Part shown: piece by piece, positions 24,245 to 34,913 of the stretch
How the letters are laid out: each line of letters starts with the position of its first letter
How positions within the stretch are numbered: the first letter of the stretch is position 1
From: Piliocolobus tephrosceles
Lineage: Eukaryota > Chordata > Mammalia > Primates > Cercopithecidae
Assembly: GCF_002776525.5 (NCBI RefSeq)
Contig: NC_045436.1
Span: forward strand, 12,484,983 to 12,548,982
DNA length: 64,000 nt
Reading direction: 5' to 3'
Notes under the pieces: generated by a model
What the model saw: the letters and a program-made list of their open reading frames with translations, nothing else
What the model was told of the DNA's origin: nothing
Database searches by the model: none
Made by a program: the position numbers and the translations under genes

Positions 24245-24560
24245 TTGTTTGTTGTTTTCAGTTTTGTTTTTTGTTTTTTGAGATGGAGTCTTGCTCTGTC
24301 ACCCAGGCTGGAGTGCAGTGGCATGATCTTGGCTCGCTGCAACCTCTGCCTCCCGGGTTCAAGCAATTCTCCTGCCTCAGCCTCCTGAGTAGCTGGGACT
24401 ACAGGTGCCCACCACCACGCCTGACTAATTTTTTGTATTTTTAGTAGAGATGGGGTTTCAGTGTGTTAGCCAGGATGGTCTCAATCTCCTGACCTTGTGA
24501 TCCACCCGCCTTGGCCTCCCAAAGTGCTGGGATTACAGGCATGAGCCACCGTGACCAGCC
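24245..24560 (-). mobile_element. AluS/Y-like SINE, antisense
   Basis: A full-length antisense Alu with a T- and G-interspersed tail. It is flanked by aataagtttttt (24233-24244) and aatatgtttttt (24561-24572), a 12-bp target duplication with one mismatch. The run ctgaccttgtgatcc fits AluSc/AluY. Confidence 0.93.
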
Positions 24561-24572
24561 AATATGTTTTTT

Positions 24573-24960
24573 ATAAATACAAGGTGCTAATAGATGTTAT
24601 ATACCTGTATTTCCATTGTTTTAGTTTCATATAATAATCTAGCATATATACCTGTAACATCCAATTTAAGAAGAAAAACTTAGGTAAAATTCATCCCAAC
24701 TCTAAAGACTTAGTTTACATTATTCATTACTAGTCCCACTAAAATGATAAATAATACAGCCTAGTCTTTATGAAGACTAGAAAGATTTAAGTGACTGAAA
24801 AATTAGCAGTTTTTTGCATTAGTATGTATAAAGGTTTATGTATAAGCATCTTGAAATGCTGACAAAGAAACTTTTTTTGGCAAAAGTGCTGTATGGTAAT
24901 TTTTACATTTTTAAAGAATGAGTAACAAGTAAGGGTTTTAAAAATTTAAATCTCATCAGA
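24573..24960. other. AT-rich gap, no gene recognised
   Basis: About 390 bp with no recognised element or signal. Confidence 0.35.
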
Positions 24961-24961
24961 C

Positions 24962-25118
24962 TAGCATAGAAATTTAGAGCTCAAAGAGACCTTAGAAATA
25001 ATCAAATCCAATCTTTTCACAAGTAATGAAACTGAATTCTAAGAAAGTTAACGAACTTCTCTCAGAAAACACAGCAAATTAGCCAGAATCAGAACTACAA
25101 TTGAGATCTGCTGTTTCC
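24962..25118 (-). mobile_element. Ancient SINE/LINE fragment (MIR- or L3-like)
   Basis: tttagagctcaaagag, then accttagaaataatc, then gaaactgaattc and agccagaatcagaac follow a pattern common to ancient mammalian repeats of the MIR/L2/L3 group, in antisense order. The exact family is not determined. Confidence 0.5.
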
Positions 25119-25948
25119 TGTCAAGTCTCCCCCTAAGCGGGCTGTGTCTCTAGACATCTTGTATGCCGAGAATGGATTTTCAAATATACGAGACGGTTAC
25201 TTTTACTACAAGATTCATTCTACATGAAAGTTTATGGATCCTTCACTCAATTTGTAGGATGGAACGGAGTGTTTGGCATCTCTACTTCATCATTCATAAA
25301 GGCTGAATGAACTCTTTGCTGCCACTTATTGAAGATAAAAGGAGGCAGAATTACCCTTAAGTAATACTTTGGCCTCAGCATTTCCTCCACTTTCTGCATT
25401 AGTAAAAACCCCTTTCTCTCACCCTGTCGTTTGACTGTCATTGTCAGTCTATGTAGAATGTTTCTTCATGAGAGGGCTTATTCGTTCAACAAGATTTTAT
25501 TAACCATCTGCAACTGACCAGAAACTGGTAGTCACGGGAGTGCCAAGTAAGATAAGTGGCCATGGAGTGCCATGGCATTCTTGTAACACATATATTGTAG
25601 TAAAAGTAATCTTCACATATTGTTTAAAATATATTTATTGCAAACGTAATGTGAAGGGACACAGGGTAATCAATAGAGTAAAAAGGCACAAAAATCTTAA
25701 AATGAGAACAGAAAAGTACTGATCGGTAGAGCAAAATGAAAGCCATTGATGACTTTACTGATTTGAAGACTGAGGTGAAAATCTGGAGTAACTTCTGAAA
25801 AAGTGACAATGTCAGCATTGAGTACCCAGCTGAAGGTGGACTGAAGCTGGATGGCATTTGATCATTTTGCAAAAAGTGAAGTGGCCTAAGGATTGGAGGT
25901 CTTGCTGAAGATGAAGAGCAGCTGGAATGGAAGTAAGAAAGTGAATGA
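25119..25948. other. No gene recognised; possible L2 traces
   Basis: About 830 bp. ttcgttcaacaag near 25481 resembles the start of an antisense L2/MIR 3' end but degrades quickly. The 114-codon minus-strand frame at 25624-25968 runs into an Alu head and has no family match. Confidence 0.35.
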
Positions 25949-26245
25949 GGCCAGGTGTGGTGGCTCACGCCTGTAATCCCAAAACTTTGGGAGGCTGAGG
26001 CGGGTGGATCACGAGGTCAGGAGACTGAGACTATCTTTGCTAACATGGTGAAACCCCATCTCTACTAAAAATACAAAAAATCAGCTGGGCATGGTGGCAC
26101 ATGCTTATAGTCTCAGTTTCTTGGGAGGTTGAGTCAGGAGACCTGCTTGAACCTGGGAGGTGAAGGTTGCAGTGAGCTGAGATGGCGCCACTGCACTCCC
26201 ACCTGGGCTACAGAGCAAGACTCCCGTCTCAAAAAAAAAAAAAAA
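25949..26245 (+). mobile_element. AluY-like SINE with exact target duplication
   Basis: A sense Alu, head ggccaggtgtggtgg, with a pure A-tail. It is flanked by aaagtgaatga at 25938-25948 and 26246-26256, a perfect 11-bp duplication overlapping the tail. The phrase atcacgaggtcagg fits AluY/Sc. Confidence 0.95.
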
Positions 26246-26333
26246 AAAGTGAATGACTTTGAAGCACTGATTTGGTCAGAGGATGCTATTATGGAGTTTG
26301 GATTTCAGAGAGGATAAAGTGTGTGAGATGTAG

Positions 26334-26426
26334 GGGTCAGGGTTCTCCAGAGAAACAAAAACCATAGCATATTGGTGTATCTGTCTACCTACCTACTCAT
26401 CCAGAGAGGCGGGGAGAGAGACGGTG
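26334..26426 (-). mobile_element. Left part of an antisense LTR split by an MLT1 insertion
   Basis: tcagggttctccagag and aaacaaaaaccatag, followed by a tct-acc-type short repeat, match the reverse complement of the 3' end of a MaLR-like LTR. The matching remainder resumes at 26854-27130 after the sense MLT1 LTR and a (CA)n. Confidence 0.55.
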
Positions 26427-26801
26427 TGCTATGGACTATGGACTAGACTGTGCCCACTTCCCTTGATTCGGATATTGACGCCCTAACCTTCTATGTGGTG
26501 GTGTTTGTAGATAGGTACTTTGTAGGTTATTAGGTTGAGATGAGGTCATGAAGGTGGAGCCCTGTTGGTGGGATTAAGTGCTCTTCCAAGACGAACACCA
26601 GAGAGGCTGCTCTCTCTCCTCCTTGTGATGAGACAGTGAGAAGGTGCCATGTGCAAGGCAGGAAGAGAACCCTCACCAAGAATTGACCTCTTCCAGAGCT
26701 TTGATATTGGACTTCCCAGTCTCCAAAGTTATGTGAAAATAAATTTCGATTATTTAAGCCACCCAATCTATGGTATTTTTATTGGCAGCCTGATGAGATT
26801 A
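26427..26801 (+). mobile_element. MLT1-type (MaLR) LTR, sense
   Basis: The start tgctatggactatgg, middle attaggttgagatgag then gtcatgaaggtgg, and end aagttatgtgaaaat, aaatttcgatta, then agccacccaatc give the full MLT1B-like order, with an AATAAA polyadenylation signal near 26741. TG...CA-type ends are visible. It is a solo LTR of about 375 bp. Confidence 0.85.
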
Positions 26802-26810
26802 ACACACACA

Positions 26811-26853
<43 letters not shown>
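26802..26853. repeat. (CA)n microsatellite
   Basis: About 50 bases of CA repeats with one interruption (acatcacac near 26808). It lies exactly between the MLT1 LTR end and the resumed antisense LTR. It is likely polymorphic. Confidence 0.97.
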
Positions 26854-26854
<1 letters not shown>

Positions 26855-27130
26855 CTTAAGGACCTGGCTTCTGTGATTGTGGAGTATTACAAGTTTGAAA
26901 TCTGTATGGTGGACCAGCAGGCTGGAAACTGGGTTGAGAACTGATACTGCAGTCTTGAGTTTGAAGTCCACAGGGCAGGGAGGTGGGCTGGAAACTCAGG
27001 AGAGATTTGATGCAGCAGCTTGGAGGCAGAATCCTGGGATGGGCTGTGGAAATTAAGACAAAATACCTGTCCCTGGAGTTGAGGATGACCACATGCAGAG
27101 CTAGGCTATTAGTTGATTCATGTGCAGAAG
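26854..27130 (-). mobile_element. Right part of the split antisense LTR
   Basis: ggcttctgtgattgtg, then gaaatctgtatggtgg, accagcaggctgg and cagtcttgagtttg match the reverse complement of the same MaLR-like LTR as 26334-26426. Minus-strand frames here are LTR-derived. Confidence 0.55.
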
Positions 27131-27264
27131 TCACCTGTTTGATGCTGACAGTAGGTATCTGACATAATTGTACATACTCTTCTCATTCTTAGGACACACA
27201 TTCAGAATTCTTTTTGCATTTTATCTCTTCAATGGCCCAAATGTAACAAGGAGATTTCATAACT

Positions 27265-27536
27265 GGCCAGGTGTGGTGGCCCAAACCTATAATTCTAGTA
27301 CTTTGGGGTGCCAAGGAGGGAGTTTTGCTTGATGCCAGAAGTTTGAGACCAGTCAAGGCAATGTAGCAAGACTGTCTCTACAAAAAAAATCACACACACA
27401 CAAAAATTAGCCAGGGGCAGTGGCTCGTGTCTTTAATCCCAGCTACTTGGGAGGCTGAGGTAGGATTGCCTGAGCCCATGAGGTTAAGCAGCACGTTGTT
27501 TCCAAAAAAAAAATAATAATAATAAAGAAAAAAAAG
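27265..27536 (+). mobile_element. AluJ-like SINE, right arm shortened
   Basis: A sense Alu, head ggccaggtgtggtgg, with a linker A-run containing a (CA)n stretch. The right arm is cut short: gaggttaagcagcacg replaces most of the terminal part before the A-rich tail. It is strongly diverged, AluJ type. Confidence 0.9.
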
Positions 27537-28827
27537 ATTGCTTAGTTGGTGATATTTTCAATGTGTCCTTAGTTTAGGAACTTTGCTATAATTTTCACTT
27601 GCAATTATAATATTTTATATTTTTATAACTTTTAAATTGTGGCCTAATAGATTGTTTCATAAAAACACATTTATTACTGCTATTACTATTATTTCAAAGT
27701 TATGAGTAGTTAGGAAATACTATCATTGCATTACATGTGGTTAGCCTCATGTTCCAATTATCTTCTCCTGATTTGAAAGAGGATTAGGCTTTATTATCTA
27801 TATCAAAAAATCCGAGACAAAAGCAGTGCACAGATGGCTATGCAGAGGGAGCCCCTGCTTTGTATTTGCAAAATCATAGATACAGCATATGCATTCTTTT
27901 GCAGCTCAAACATAATTAAGCTAGGTGGAAGGCATTCATTTGTATCCCAGTAATACTGTTCTAGATTTAAACACAGAAAGACTGCTGGATCTGATCCCAG
28001 GTTTACAATAGCCTTACTTGGGAAAAATATAAGAGTTAATCCAGCAGCAATAATGATATAAAAATTGACTGCAAACATCTTACCTGTAACAAAAATATAA
28101 AGTTGAATTGTTTCTGGAGCAATTGAAAGAATGTAGTGTTACTATTAAATGGTGATTCTTTTGCAGTATAGGTTTTAATATAATATAACAATTCAGTCAA
28201 TAAACAGTACCTTCCAATCAGCTCTATACTTGAGACAATTCAGTTAGCTTTCATGCAACAGGCGCATTTTCACTTCACGTATTACCTTATAAATACCGGT
28301 TTAAAAGTTTGTGAAGTCAGAGGATTTTTTTCAAACATACCAACTGAATTACTGGCTAACATCATGGGCTAGCACTTTTACTCAATAAAAAAAAAAAAAA
28401 AAAGAAAAGAAAGAAAGAAAAAAGGGTTTTTATATATTATGAAACTCTCATTCTGTGAAGAAAAAAACAAATAACTGTTCAGAGACTTTTGGTTGTAAAT
28501 GAACGTAAAAGGGATTTCCTCATCACAGTTCTTCACTCCAAGCCTGTATAAGCTCCCCCTTCTGTGAAGTCAAATGAATGAAGGGAGAGAAATGAAGGTA
28601 CAGGCCAAAAAAGGGTACATTTTTTATTTCCCATTCATTCTCCGATTTTATAGCTTTCAGATTACATTAATAACATAGTTTGTACCTATAAACAGTACTT
28701 AAAAAATTTCACTCCTTTCTCTATAGTGCTATTAATGAATTAGGCTTCTAATACTTAAAATGTGTTTTAAAAGTTATACATTATATTTGCTGTGTGTGTA
28801 TATATATGTATTTATTTTTATTTTTAT
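27537..28827. other. Non-repeat AT-rich stretch with one open frame
   Basis: About 1.3 kb. A 91-codon minus-strand frame (28078 to 27803) starts with ATG and a hydrophobic N-terminus (MFAVNFYIIIAAGLTLIF), which looks signal-peptide-like. No family was recognised, and frames of this length occur by chance in the window. An A-rich (aaag)n lies at 28385-28424. Confidence 0.4.
28385..28424. repeat. A-rich (aaag)n simple repeat
   Basis: A run of about 18 A bases followed by aaag units. No retroelement body precedes it that I can recognise. Confidence 0.9.
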
Positions 28828-28830
28828 TTT

Positions 28831-29126
28831 TTGAGGCAGGGTCTTGCTCTTTTACCCAGGCTAGACTGCAGTGGCACCATCACAGCTCACTGCAGCCTTG
28901 ACCTCCAGGTACAAATAATCCTTGCACCTTAGCCTGTGAGTAGCTAGGACTACAGGTTCATAACCACAATGCCTGGCTACCTTAAACATTGTTTTAAAAA
29001 AATTTTAGTAGAGATGAGGTCTTGCTATGTTGCTCAGGTTGGTCTCAAACTCCTGAGCTCAAGCGATCCTCCTGCCTTGGCCTCCCAAAGTGCTGGGATT
29101 ACAGGCATGAGCCACTGCACCTGGCT
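28831..29126 (-). mobile_element. AluJ-like SINE, antisense
   Basis: (tttta)n tail at the left, then gaggcagggtcttgc, both arms, and the Alu head as actgcacctggc at the right. High divergence fits AluJ. The 72-codon frame over it is Alu-derived. Confidence 0.92.
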
Positions 29127-29590
29127 ATTGCAAACCTTCTGGTACATTGACAAAGTATATGTGAGTGCCTTTATAACCTTCCTTTGAAATTCTCTCACAT
29201 TCATCAAGGAAATGATAAAATTAGCAGATCAATATATTTCATAAGTTACTGACTCAGTGCTCATAATCACCAGAGTAAAATATTAAGGAATGACTAAGTC
29301 AGGCCTTAAGGCTCCTTGTCATCTGATACTGTTACTTTCTAAATTCAGATTAATCTCAATTAATTGCTTTTTGACAGCATATTTTTTCTTTTATATTTAT
29401 AAACTGTATTTCTGATAGATAAGCCAATGTAGATCAAGATGCATAAAGAAACACTAGAAATCTGGCTTCATTTTCTTTTCATGTACAGCTTAGCATTTTG
29501 AAAGCATCTGCCACATTTACCTCTGTGTCTCTTGTCAACATTTGGAGGTAGCCAGTGAGCACTGCCATTTCTTTGATTTAGTAAATGTAA
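29127..29590. other. No gene or repeat recognised
   Basis: About 460 bp of unique AT-rich DNA next to the local duplication. Confidence 0.35.
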
Positions 29591-30043
29591 CTTGTGAGTA
29601 TTTCAACATCTTCTCATCAAGCAAGTGTAAATGTTAAGAGTAGCTCTGCTGCTTCAAGTCACTGCTGAGTGGCTGCCAGTTGCAGGATTTATCTGGGTGA
29701 AAATACCAAAGAGTGTGTAGATGTTGTTGATAATTCTGCTAATGTTTTCTTTAAGAAAACATTCAAAGTTGGAAATACAAGTTTCAACATTTGATTTACT
29801 TGTGCTTCCAAGTTATTTGTTGAGCAACAGTCATCACATTTTATTTGTCCTTCACTTTACCACATGGGCTTCTTTTTATGAACAAAAAGTGCCACCTGCC
29901 TGCTCAGAGTTTAAAAAATCATTTCTCATTTCATAGTACTGAGCTGAGGGTGTTTTAAAATATTTGATGATATTTATTTAAGTTATATATAGAGATTAGT
30001 GGATTGATTATGAATTAATCAAATCAACTACTATCTTCTAAAA
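29591..30043 (+). repeat. Segment A, copy 1 of a local duplication
   Basis: About 450 bp starting cttgtgagtatttc and ending near aatcaactact. It recurs as copy 2 at 31906-32358 in the same orientation, with about 20 differences plus a small indel (about 95% identity by eye). The matching 71-codon frames in both copies differ at several residues and look non-coding. Confidence 0.93.
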
Positions 30044-31333
30044 GGGACTCATGCTACAGTAGTTATCCTTCATTTCTTTCTCATCATGTTCTTATTTTTT
30101 TGTGCACGTGGCCATCAGAGATTGTTTTTTTTTTTTTTTTGTAGTAGTGGTAATGCTGCTTTAGCTTGTGTAACAATAATATTACTTAAAGAGATACCTA
30201 ATTAGGTGACCTGGAAAGGGAACCATAATTTAGTTCAGATTATGAGTGAGGAAACTGAAGAGTTTCTCTAAAATATTGCCAGAGGTAACATGGTGAAGTG
30301 GTCCTCATGCAAAACCATTCGTTATAGGTGTACAGGCATTAACTCAGTTTAGTTCACATATCAGTAAGGACTACTAAAATGGTAAGTGACAAAATTCAAC
30401 TCAAATCAGCTTAATCAGAAATGGAAAAGGAATGTTTTACATGCCTGGAAAGTCCAGATGTAAAGGTTTCAGGGATGACTGGATACAGATTTAGCAAGGT
30501 CAGCTGACCTTGTTCTATTTCCATGTCCGTTTCTAGGCGCTGCTTTTCACGTGGTGGCTTCGTTCTCAGGCTCTGCATCAGGTCTTTGAGAGCACCAGGC
30601 TCATGTCACTCTCACTGACAGCAGCTGCTTCATCAGAAAATAGCACATCTCCTTCCTATCGTATCCTTACAAAATTCTCAGTTTGACTTTCATTGGCGTG
30701 AATTGGCTGACAAATTTATTCCTGAACTACTCTCTGTGGGTGGTGGCTGTGATACATTAACACCAAGGCCACCCACCCTTGTCTGGTTCTAGGGGTTGGA
30801 TAAGCCTTACCCAACCACCTGCACTGGATGTGGATGAAAAGGGGTGTGGTGGAAGGCCCAGATTAAGATTCAGTGTTATGTGTTGCCTTGACGTGTGTTG
30901 CCAGGTGGGCCTTGAAGAGCCTAACTGCAAATTTCCTTTCTGACTCTGCTCTGCAGATAAGGTCTTAGCCAAGCAACCCTTCTTACCAAGGGGCCCAGAC
31001 ACAGCTCCTGCTTATCCTTGAGTAGTGGGTTTCAGTTCTTTGCCAGCCTGCAAAATTATTCAAACAAGCCAATCGCATTCTCCTGTGGGAACCAAGGGGC
31101 ACCTCATCTTCTTGATACTGCAAAATCTGCCTCTGCCAGTCCCTTGCTGTTCCCTCTGCTCTCAAGCTCCACCCCCATGTGGTCCTGCACAGCAGGGAGT
31201 GCCCTCCTTCACAGGCTGTGAGCTCAGAGGACCCATGCACAATTGTTGAGTTTGTCCAACTCGTGTTGGCTGTTGTGTGTTTGGCGCTCCCCATAACCAT
31301 AGCACAGGAACCCCTCCCTCCCCGATGGGGCGC
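30044..31333. other. 1.29-kb segment present only between A and B of the first copy
   Basis: This segment separates segments A and B in copy 1 but is absent from copy 2, where A joins B directly. It holds a T-run (30124-30141), an 18-bp palindrome (30495-30512), and a GC-richer part (30990-31333) with a CCAAT-like motif that could be LTR-derived. The 144-codon minus-strand frame 30983-31417 crosses the duplicated segment boundary and matches nothing known. Confidence 0.6.
30495..30512. promoter_or_regulatory. 18-bp perfect palindrome with nuclear-receptor-like half sites
   Basis: caaggtcagctgaccttg reads identically on both strands. It contains AGGTCA and TGACCT half-sites separated by two bases around an E-box-like CAGCTG. 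Known nuclear receptors bind AGGTCA pairs in several spacings; binding here is inference. Confidence 0.4.
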
Positions 31334-31538
31334 ATAAGAGGTAATTAAAACAGAAGGATGCTTCCAAAAATCAGGATTCAGTCCCACATAGGATGAATGA
31401 ATGCTCTGTAGGTCCATAAATAACTGAAGTTAATTTCAGTTTAAATCCATAACTCAGTTCCAACAAGTATTCTCTGTACCTAGAATTCCTGGTAAGATGT
31501 GAGAATGTAACTCTCAGATCATTTTAGAATATTTGGCT
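31334..31538 (+). repeat. Segment B, copy 1 of a local duplication
   Basis: About 205 bp starting ataagaggtaatt and ending near attttagaatatttgg. Copy 2 lies at 32357-32562 with few differences. Its left boundary ataagagg is exactly where copy 2 joins segment A. Confidence 0.93.
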
Positions 31539-31905
31539 GTACTTGGAAGCAATATCATTTCAACTTGGAGCCCTTTACCTGATGCAGAAGGCGGGATTAT
31601 AGAGTCAAGAGAACTAGGACTGGCTGTCCTAGCTGATGAAGCACTGCATGTTATATCTTTTCTTTTCTTGGAAATTCACTATACTCATTAACATTTCAAG
31701 ACTCTAATAAGTCCTACAGTAAAAAAAAAAATCAATGTTTTATATCAAGATTTTCCCAGGCACATTTGACACAGAATGCATTTTTGCATACCATCTATTA
31801 ATATTTAGAAAATAATTTAATAGAATATAACATCTTTGGATAATATATTCTGCTGCTATAGAAAGTTATATTTTAAAAAATTTGTTTTAAATATTATGAG
31901 ACTAT
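31539..31905. other. Spacer between the two duplication copies
   Basis: About 370 bp of AT-rich sequence not seen elsewhere in the window. It contains an A-run near 31722. Confidence 0.5.
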
Positions 31906-32562
31906 CTTGTGAGTATTTCAACATCTTCTAGTCAAGCAAGTGTAAATGTTAAGAGTAGCTCTGCTGCTTCAAGTCACTGCTGAGTGGCTGCGAGTTGCAG
32001 GATTTGTCTGGGTCAAAATACCAAAGAGTGTGTAGATGTTGTTGATAATTCTGCTAATGTTTTACTTAAGAAAACATTCAAAGTTGGAAATACAAGTTCT
32101 AGCATTTGATTTATTTGTGTTTTCAAGTTATCTGTTGAGCAACAGTCATCACATTTTATTTGTCCTTCACTTTACCACATGGGCTTCTTTTTATGAACAA
32201 AAAGTGCCACCTGCCTGCTCAGAGTTTACAAAATCATTTCTCATTTCATAGTATTGAGCTGAGGGTGTTTTAAAATATTTGATGATATTTATTTAAGTTA
32301 TGTATAGAGATTGGTGGATTGACTATGAATTGATCAAATCAACTACTGGCTTTTAAATAAGAGGTAATTAAAACAGAAGGATGCTTCCAAAAATCAGGAG
32401 TCAGTCCCACATAGGGTGAATGAATGCTCTGTAGGTTCATAAATAACTGAAGTTAATTTCAGTTTAAATCCATAACTCAATTCCAACAAGTATTCTCTGT
32501 ACCTAGAATTCCTGGTAAGATGTAAGAATGTAACTCTCAGATTGTTTTAGAAAATTTGGGTG
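31906..32562 (+). repeat. Compact copy 2 (segments A and B joined)
   Basis: Segment A (31906-32358) is followed directly by segment B (32357-32562), overlapping at ataagagg. Compared with copy 1 it lacks the 1.29-kb segment. The two copies lie in direct orientation. Confidence 0.93.
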
Positions 32563-33184
32563 AATATTCTAGTGAATATAATCATTAAACATAGATACTG
32601 TGTAACATTTAAGAATTACTGATTTGGTCTTTTCCTTAAGAGATCTACACCAGAATTAAGATTAGACTTAGATATCTCAAATTCAATCAACTATTTAAGT
32701 TGAACTTCAGTTCTTTGATTTATTTCTCTAGATTAAATCCTTTAAAGGCTGTTTCTTCCTAGATATTATTTGGGAATATAAATCCAATCTTACAAGACCA
32801 GAAAAAATATCAAGTAGTTATTTCTCCTTTAATCACAAAACCCTTGCAGGGCATAAAAGATTAGCCTCAGACTTTCTGACTCACAATGTTAACACATTTT
32901 AAAAGGTCATCATTTCAATTGCTCATAGTTTCTTTTTTGAGCAAACTGTGAAAAACAAAAAACAAAAAACAACCCCTTCTAGTATCTGTCTTCTGTGGTC
33001 TTCACTACGTATCTCCTGAATGAGTGTATTAAAAAGTAATGTGTGATGCAAGTTCTGAGGAATAGTCCATGTGTGTTTCCTGCACATTTCTTGTTATACA
33101 ACAAGTAATTAATTATGCCAGTGAAAGCAACAAGAACTAGCAACACATGATAAAATAGTGCAGAATGGTTGGGATTGTGAGAGG
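32563..33184. other. No gene or repeat recognised
   Basis: About 620 bp of unique AT-rich sequence. A (caaaaaa)n run lies near 32953-32971. Confidence 0.35.
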
Positions 33185-33199
33185 TATGCTACAGTTTTT

Positions 33200-33316
33200 T
33201 TTTTTGTTTTTTTTTAAATTATACTTTAAGTTCTAGGGTACATGTGCACAACGTGCAGGTTTGTTACATATGTATACATGTGCCATGTTGGTGTGCTGCA
33301 CCCATTAACTCGTCAA
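33200..33316 (-). mobile_element. Severely 5'-truncated L1PA-like insertion, antisense
   Basis: The sequence aaattatactttaagt, then tctagggtacatgtgc and aggtttgttacatatg, is the reverse complement of the last 100 bp of a primate L1PA 3' UTR, preceded by its T-rich tail. It is flanked by tatgctacagttttt at 33185-33199 and 33317-33331, a perfect 15-bp target duplication. The insertion is complete at about 117 bp. Confidence 0.95.
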
Positions 33317-33331
33317 TATGCTACAGTTTTT

Positions 33332-33821
33332 ATTTGAGAATGCCAACAAATGACTGTCAGTACTCTGCGTTAATGATCTGTGTTATATTTAACACACACT
33401 GTGCAGTTCTGCAGGGTTGTGGGTAGTCTTTCCCTGGAAGAAATGCGACTTGTTGTCAGCAAGGGGTATGGTTTTATCTCTCACAACAAAAGCAGTCACG
33501 ATATTTTAGATATAATGAAGAAATACTTACCTATGTAACTATTATTGTTTTTGAAACAATGTTACCTTAAAATATATAAAGGAGTTTATGTTTAATTCTT
33601 CTATGAGGAATAACCACAAATATTTTAATTAATTAAAAATAAAATGTCTTAGATGGAAAGGAGATTAATTGGGCTCATTAGCATAATATTCGGACATTGA
33701 GCAATATATGGAGACTTGGGGGATGTCTCATAATAGATATTGAAATATTCCAAATTGATAAACTCTCTTAAGATTCTGCTAGGCTCAAACGTTTATTTTT
33801 ATAATCTCCATGAGTTTCTTT
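33332..33821. other. No gene or repeat recognised
   Basis: About 490 bp of unique AT-rich DNA. Confidence 0.35.
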
Positions 33822-34147
33822 TCTTTATTATTTATTTATTTATGTATTTATGTATTTATTTTTTGAGTCAGATTCTCCCTCTTTCTCTCAGGCTGGAGTA
33901 CAGTGGTGTGATCTTGGCTCATTGCAACCTCCACCTCCTGGGTTCAAGCAATTCTTGTGCCTCAGCCTCCCAGGTAGTTCGGACTACAGGCACATGCCAC
34001 CATGCCAGGCCAAATTTTTTGTATTTTTAGTAGGAGCAGGGTTTCACTGTGTTGGCCAGGCAGGTCTCGAACTCCTGGCCTCATGTGATCTGCCCATCTC
34101 GGCCTCTCAAAGTGCTGATAATACAGGCATGAGCCACCGCGCCCAGC
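33822..34147 (-). mobile_element. AluS-like SINE, antisense, with (TTTA)n tail
   Basis: The tail is expanded to (ttta)n and tgtattta units at 33822-33862. The Alu body runs from ttgagtcagattctcc to accgcgcccagca. The open frames across it are Alu-derived. Confidence 0.92.
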
Positions 34148-34515
34148 AGTAGCTTCTTTTAGAAACATGATTGAAGACTCTCTAGTTCTGCCTTGGCAAC
34201 GTGAACGTAAGTGAAATATATTTGCAAGTAAAGTAGCATATTCAAAAATTCCTGTGCTCTTACTTCTCTTCAAACAATTATTTACTGAATGTGTATAAAT
34301 GATACAAAATCAACCTCATGACCAGCTCTGCGTCTATAACTTTGGACTAGTGGGAAAAGTCTGTGTACATGCAAATGTAATTCCTAATTCTCTTGACAAG
34401 GAAAGCATGGTGGATGTTCAATATTCACACTGGTCACTATGGTTTTTCTTAGCACCTACCATGTGTGTGTGATGATACATGTACTGTTGTTATCTGTCTC
34501 TTTCTCTAGACCTTA
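34148..34515. other. No gene or repeat recognised
   Basis: About 370 bp between two antisense Alus. Nothing specific is seen. Confidence 0.35.
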
Positions 34516-34806
34516 TTATTTTTTTGAGACAGGGTCTCACTCTGTCACTCAAACTAGAGTGCAGTGACACAACCATGGCTAACTGCAGGCTTGACATCCT
34601 GGGTTCAAGTGATCCTCCCACCTCAGCCTCCTGAGTAGCTGGGACTAAAGGTACACACCACTACACCTGGTTAACTTTTTATTTTTTGTAGAGATGGAGT
34701 CTCACACTCTATTGCCTAGGTTGGTCTTGAACTCCTTGGCTCGAGCGATCCTTCTGCCTCTGCTTCCTAAACTACTGGGATTACAGGTATGAGCCACTGT
34801 GCCTGG
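34516..34806 (-). mobile_element. AluJ-like SINE, antisense
   Basis: T-run, then gagacagggtctcact, both arms, ending in actgtgcctggtg. High divergence and the agacagggtctcactc start fit AluJ. Confidence 0.92.
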
Positions 34807-34913
34807 TGCCTCTAGATTCTTAAACAATGTAAAGGCAATGGTACTGGAGTACTAGCAAATATGCACTATATACATATATACAAATACACATGCATTGACA
34901 TATACATGTATGT

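Noticed and set aside
28385..28424. A-rich run as the tail of a processed pseudogene
   Set aside because: No cDNA-like or repeat body precedes it, and the (aaag)n pattern fits a simple repeat.
30983..31417. 144-codon minus-strand frame, among the longest in the window
   Set aside because: It crosses the boundary of duplicated segment B, has no recognised domain, and copy 2 of the segment does not preserve a matching frame upstream.
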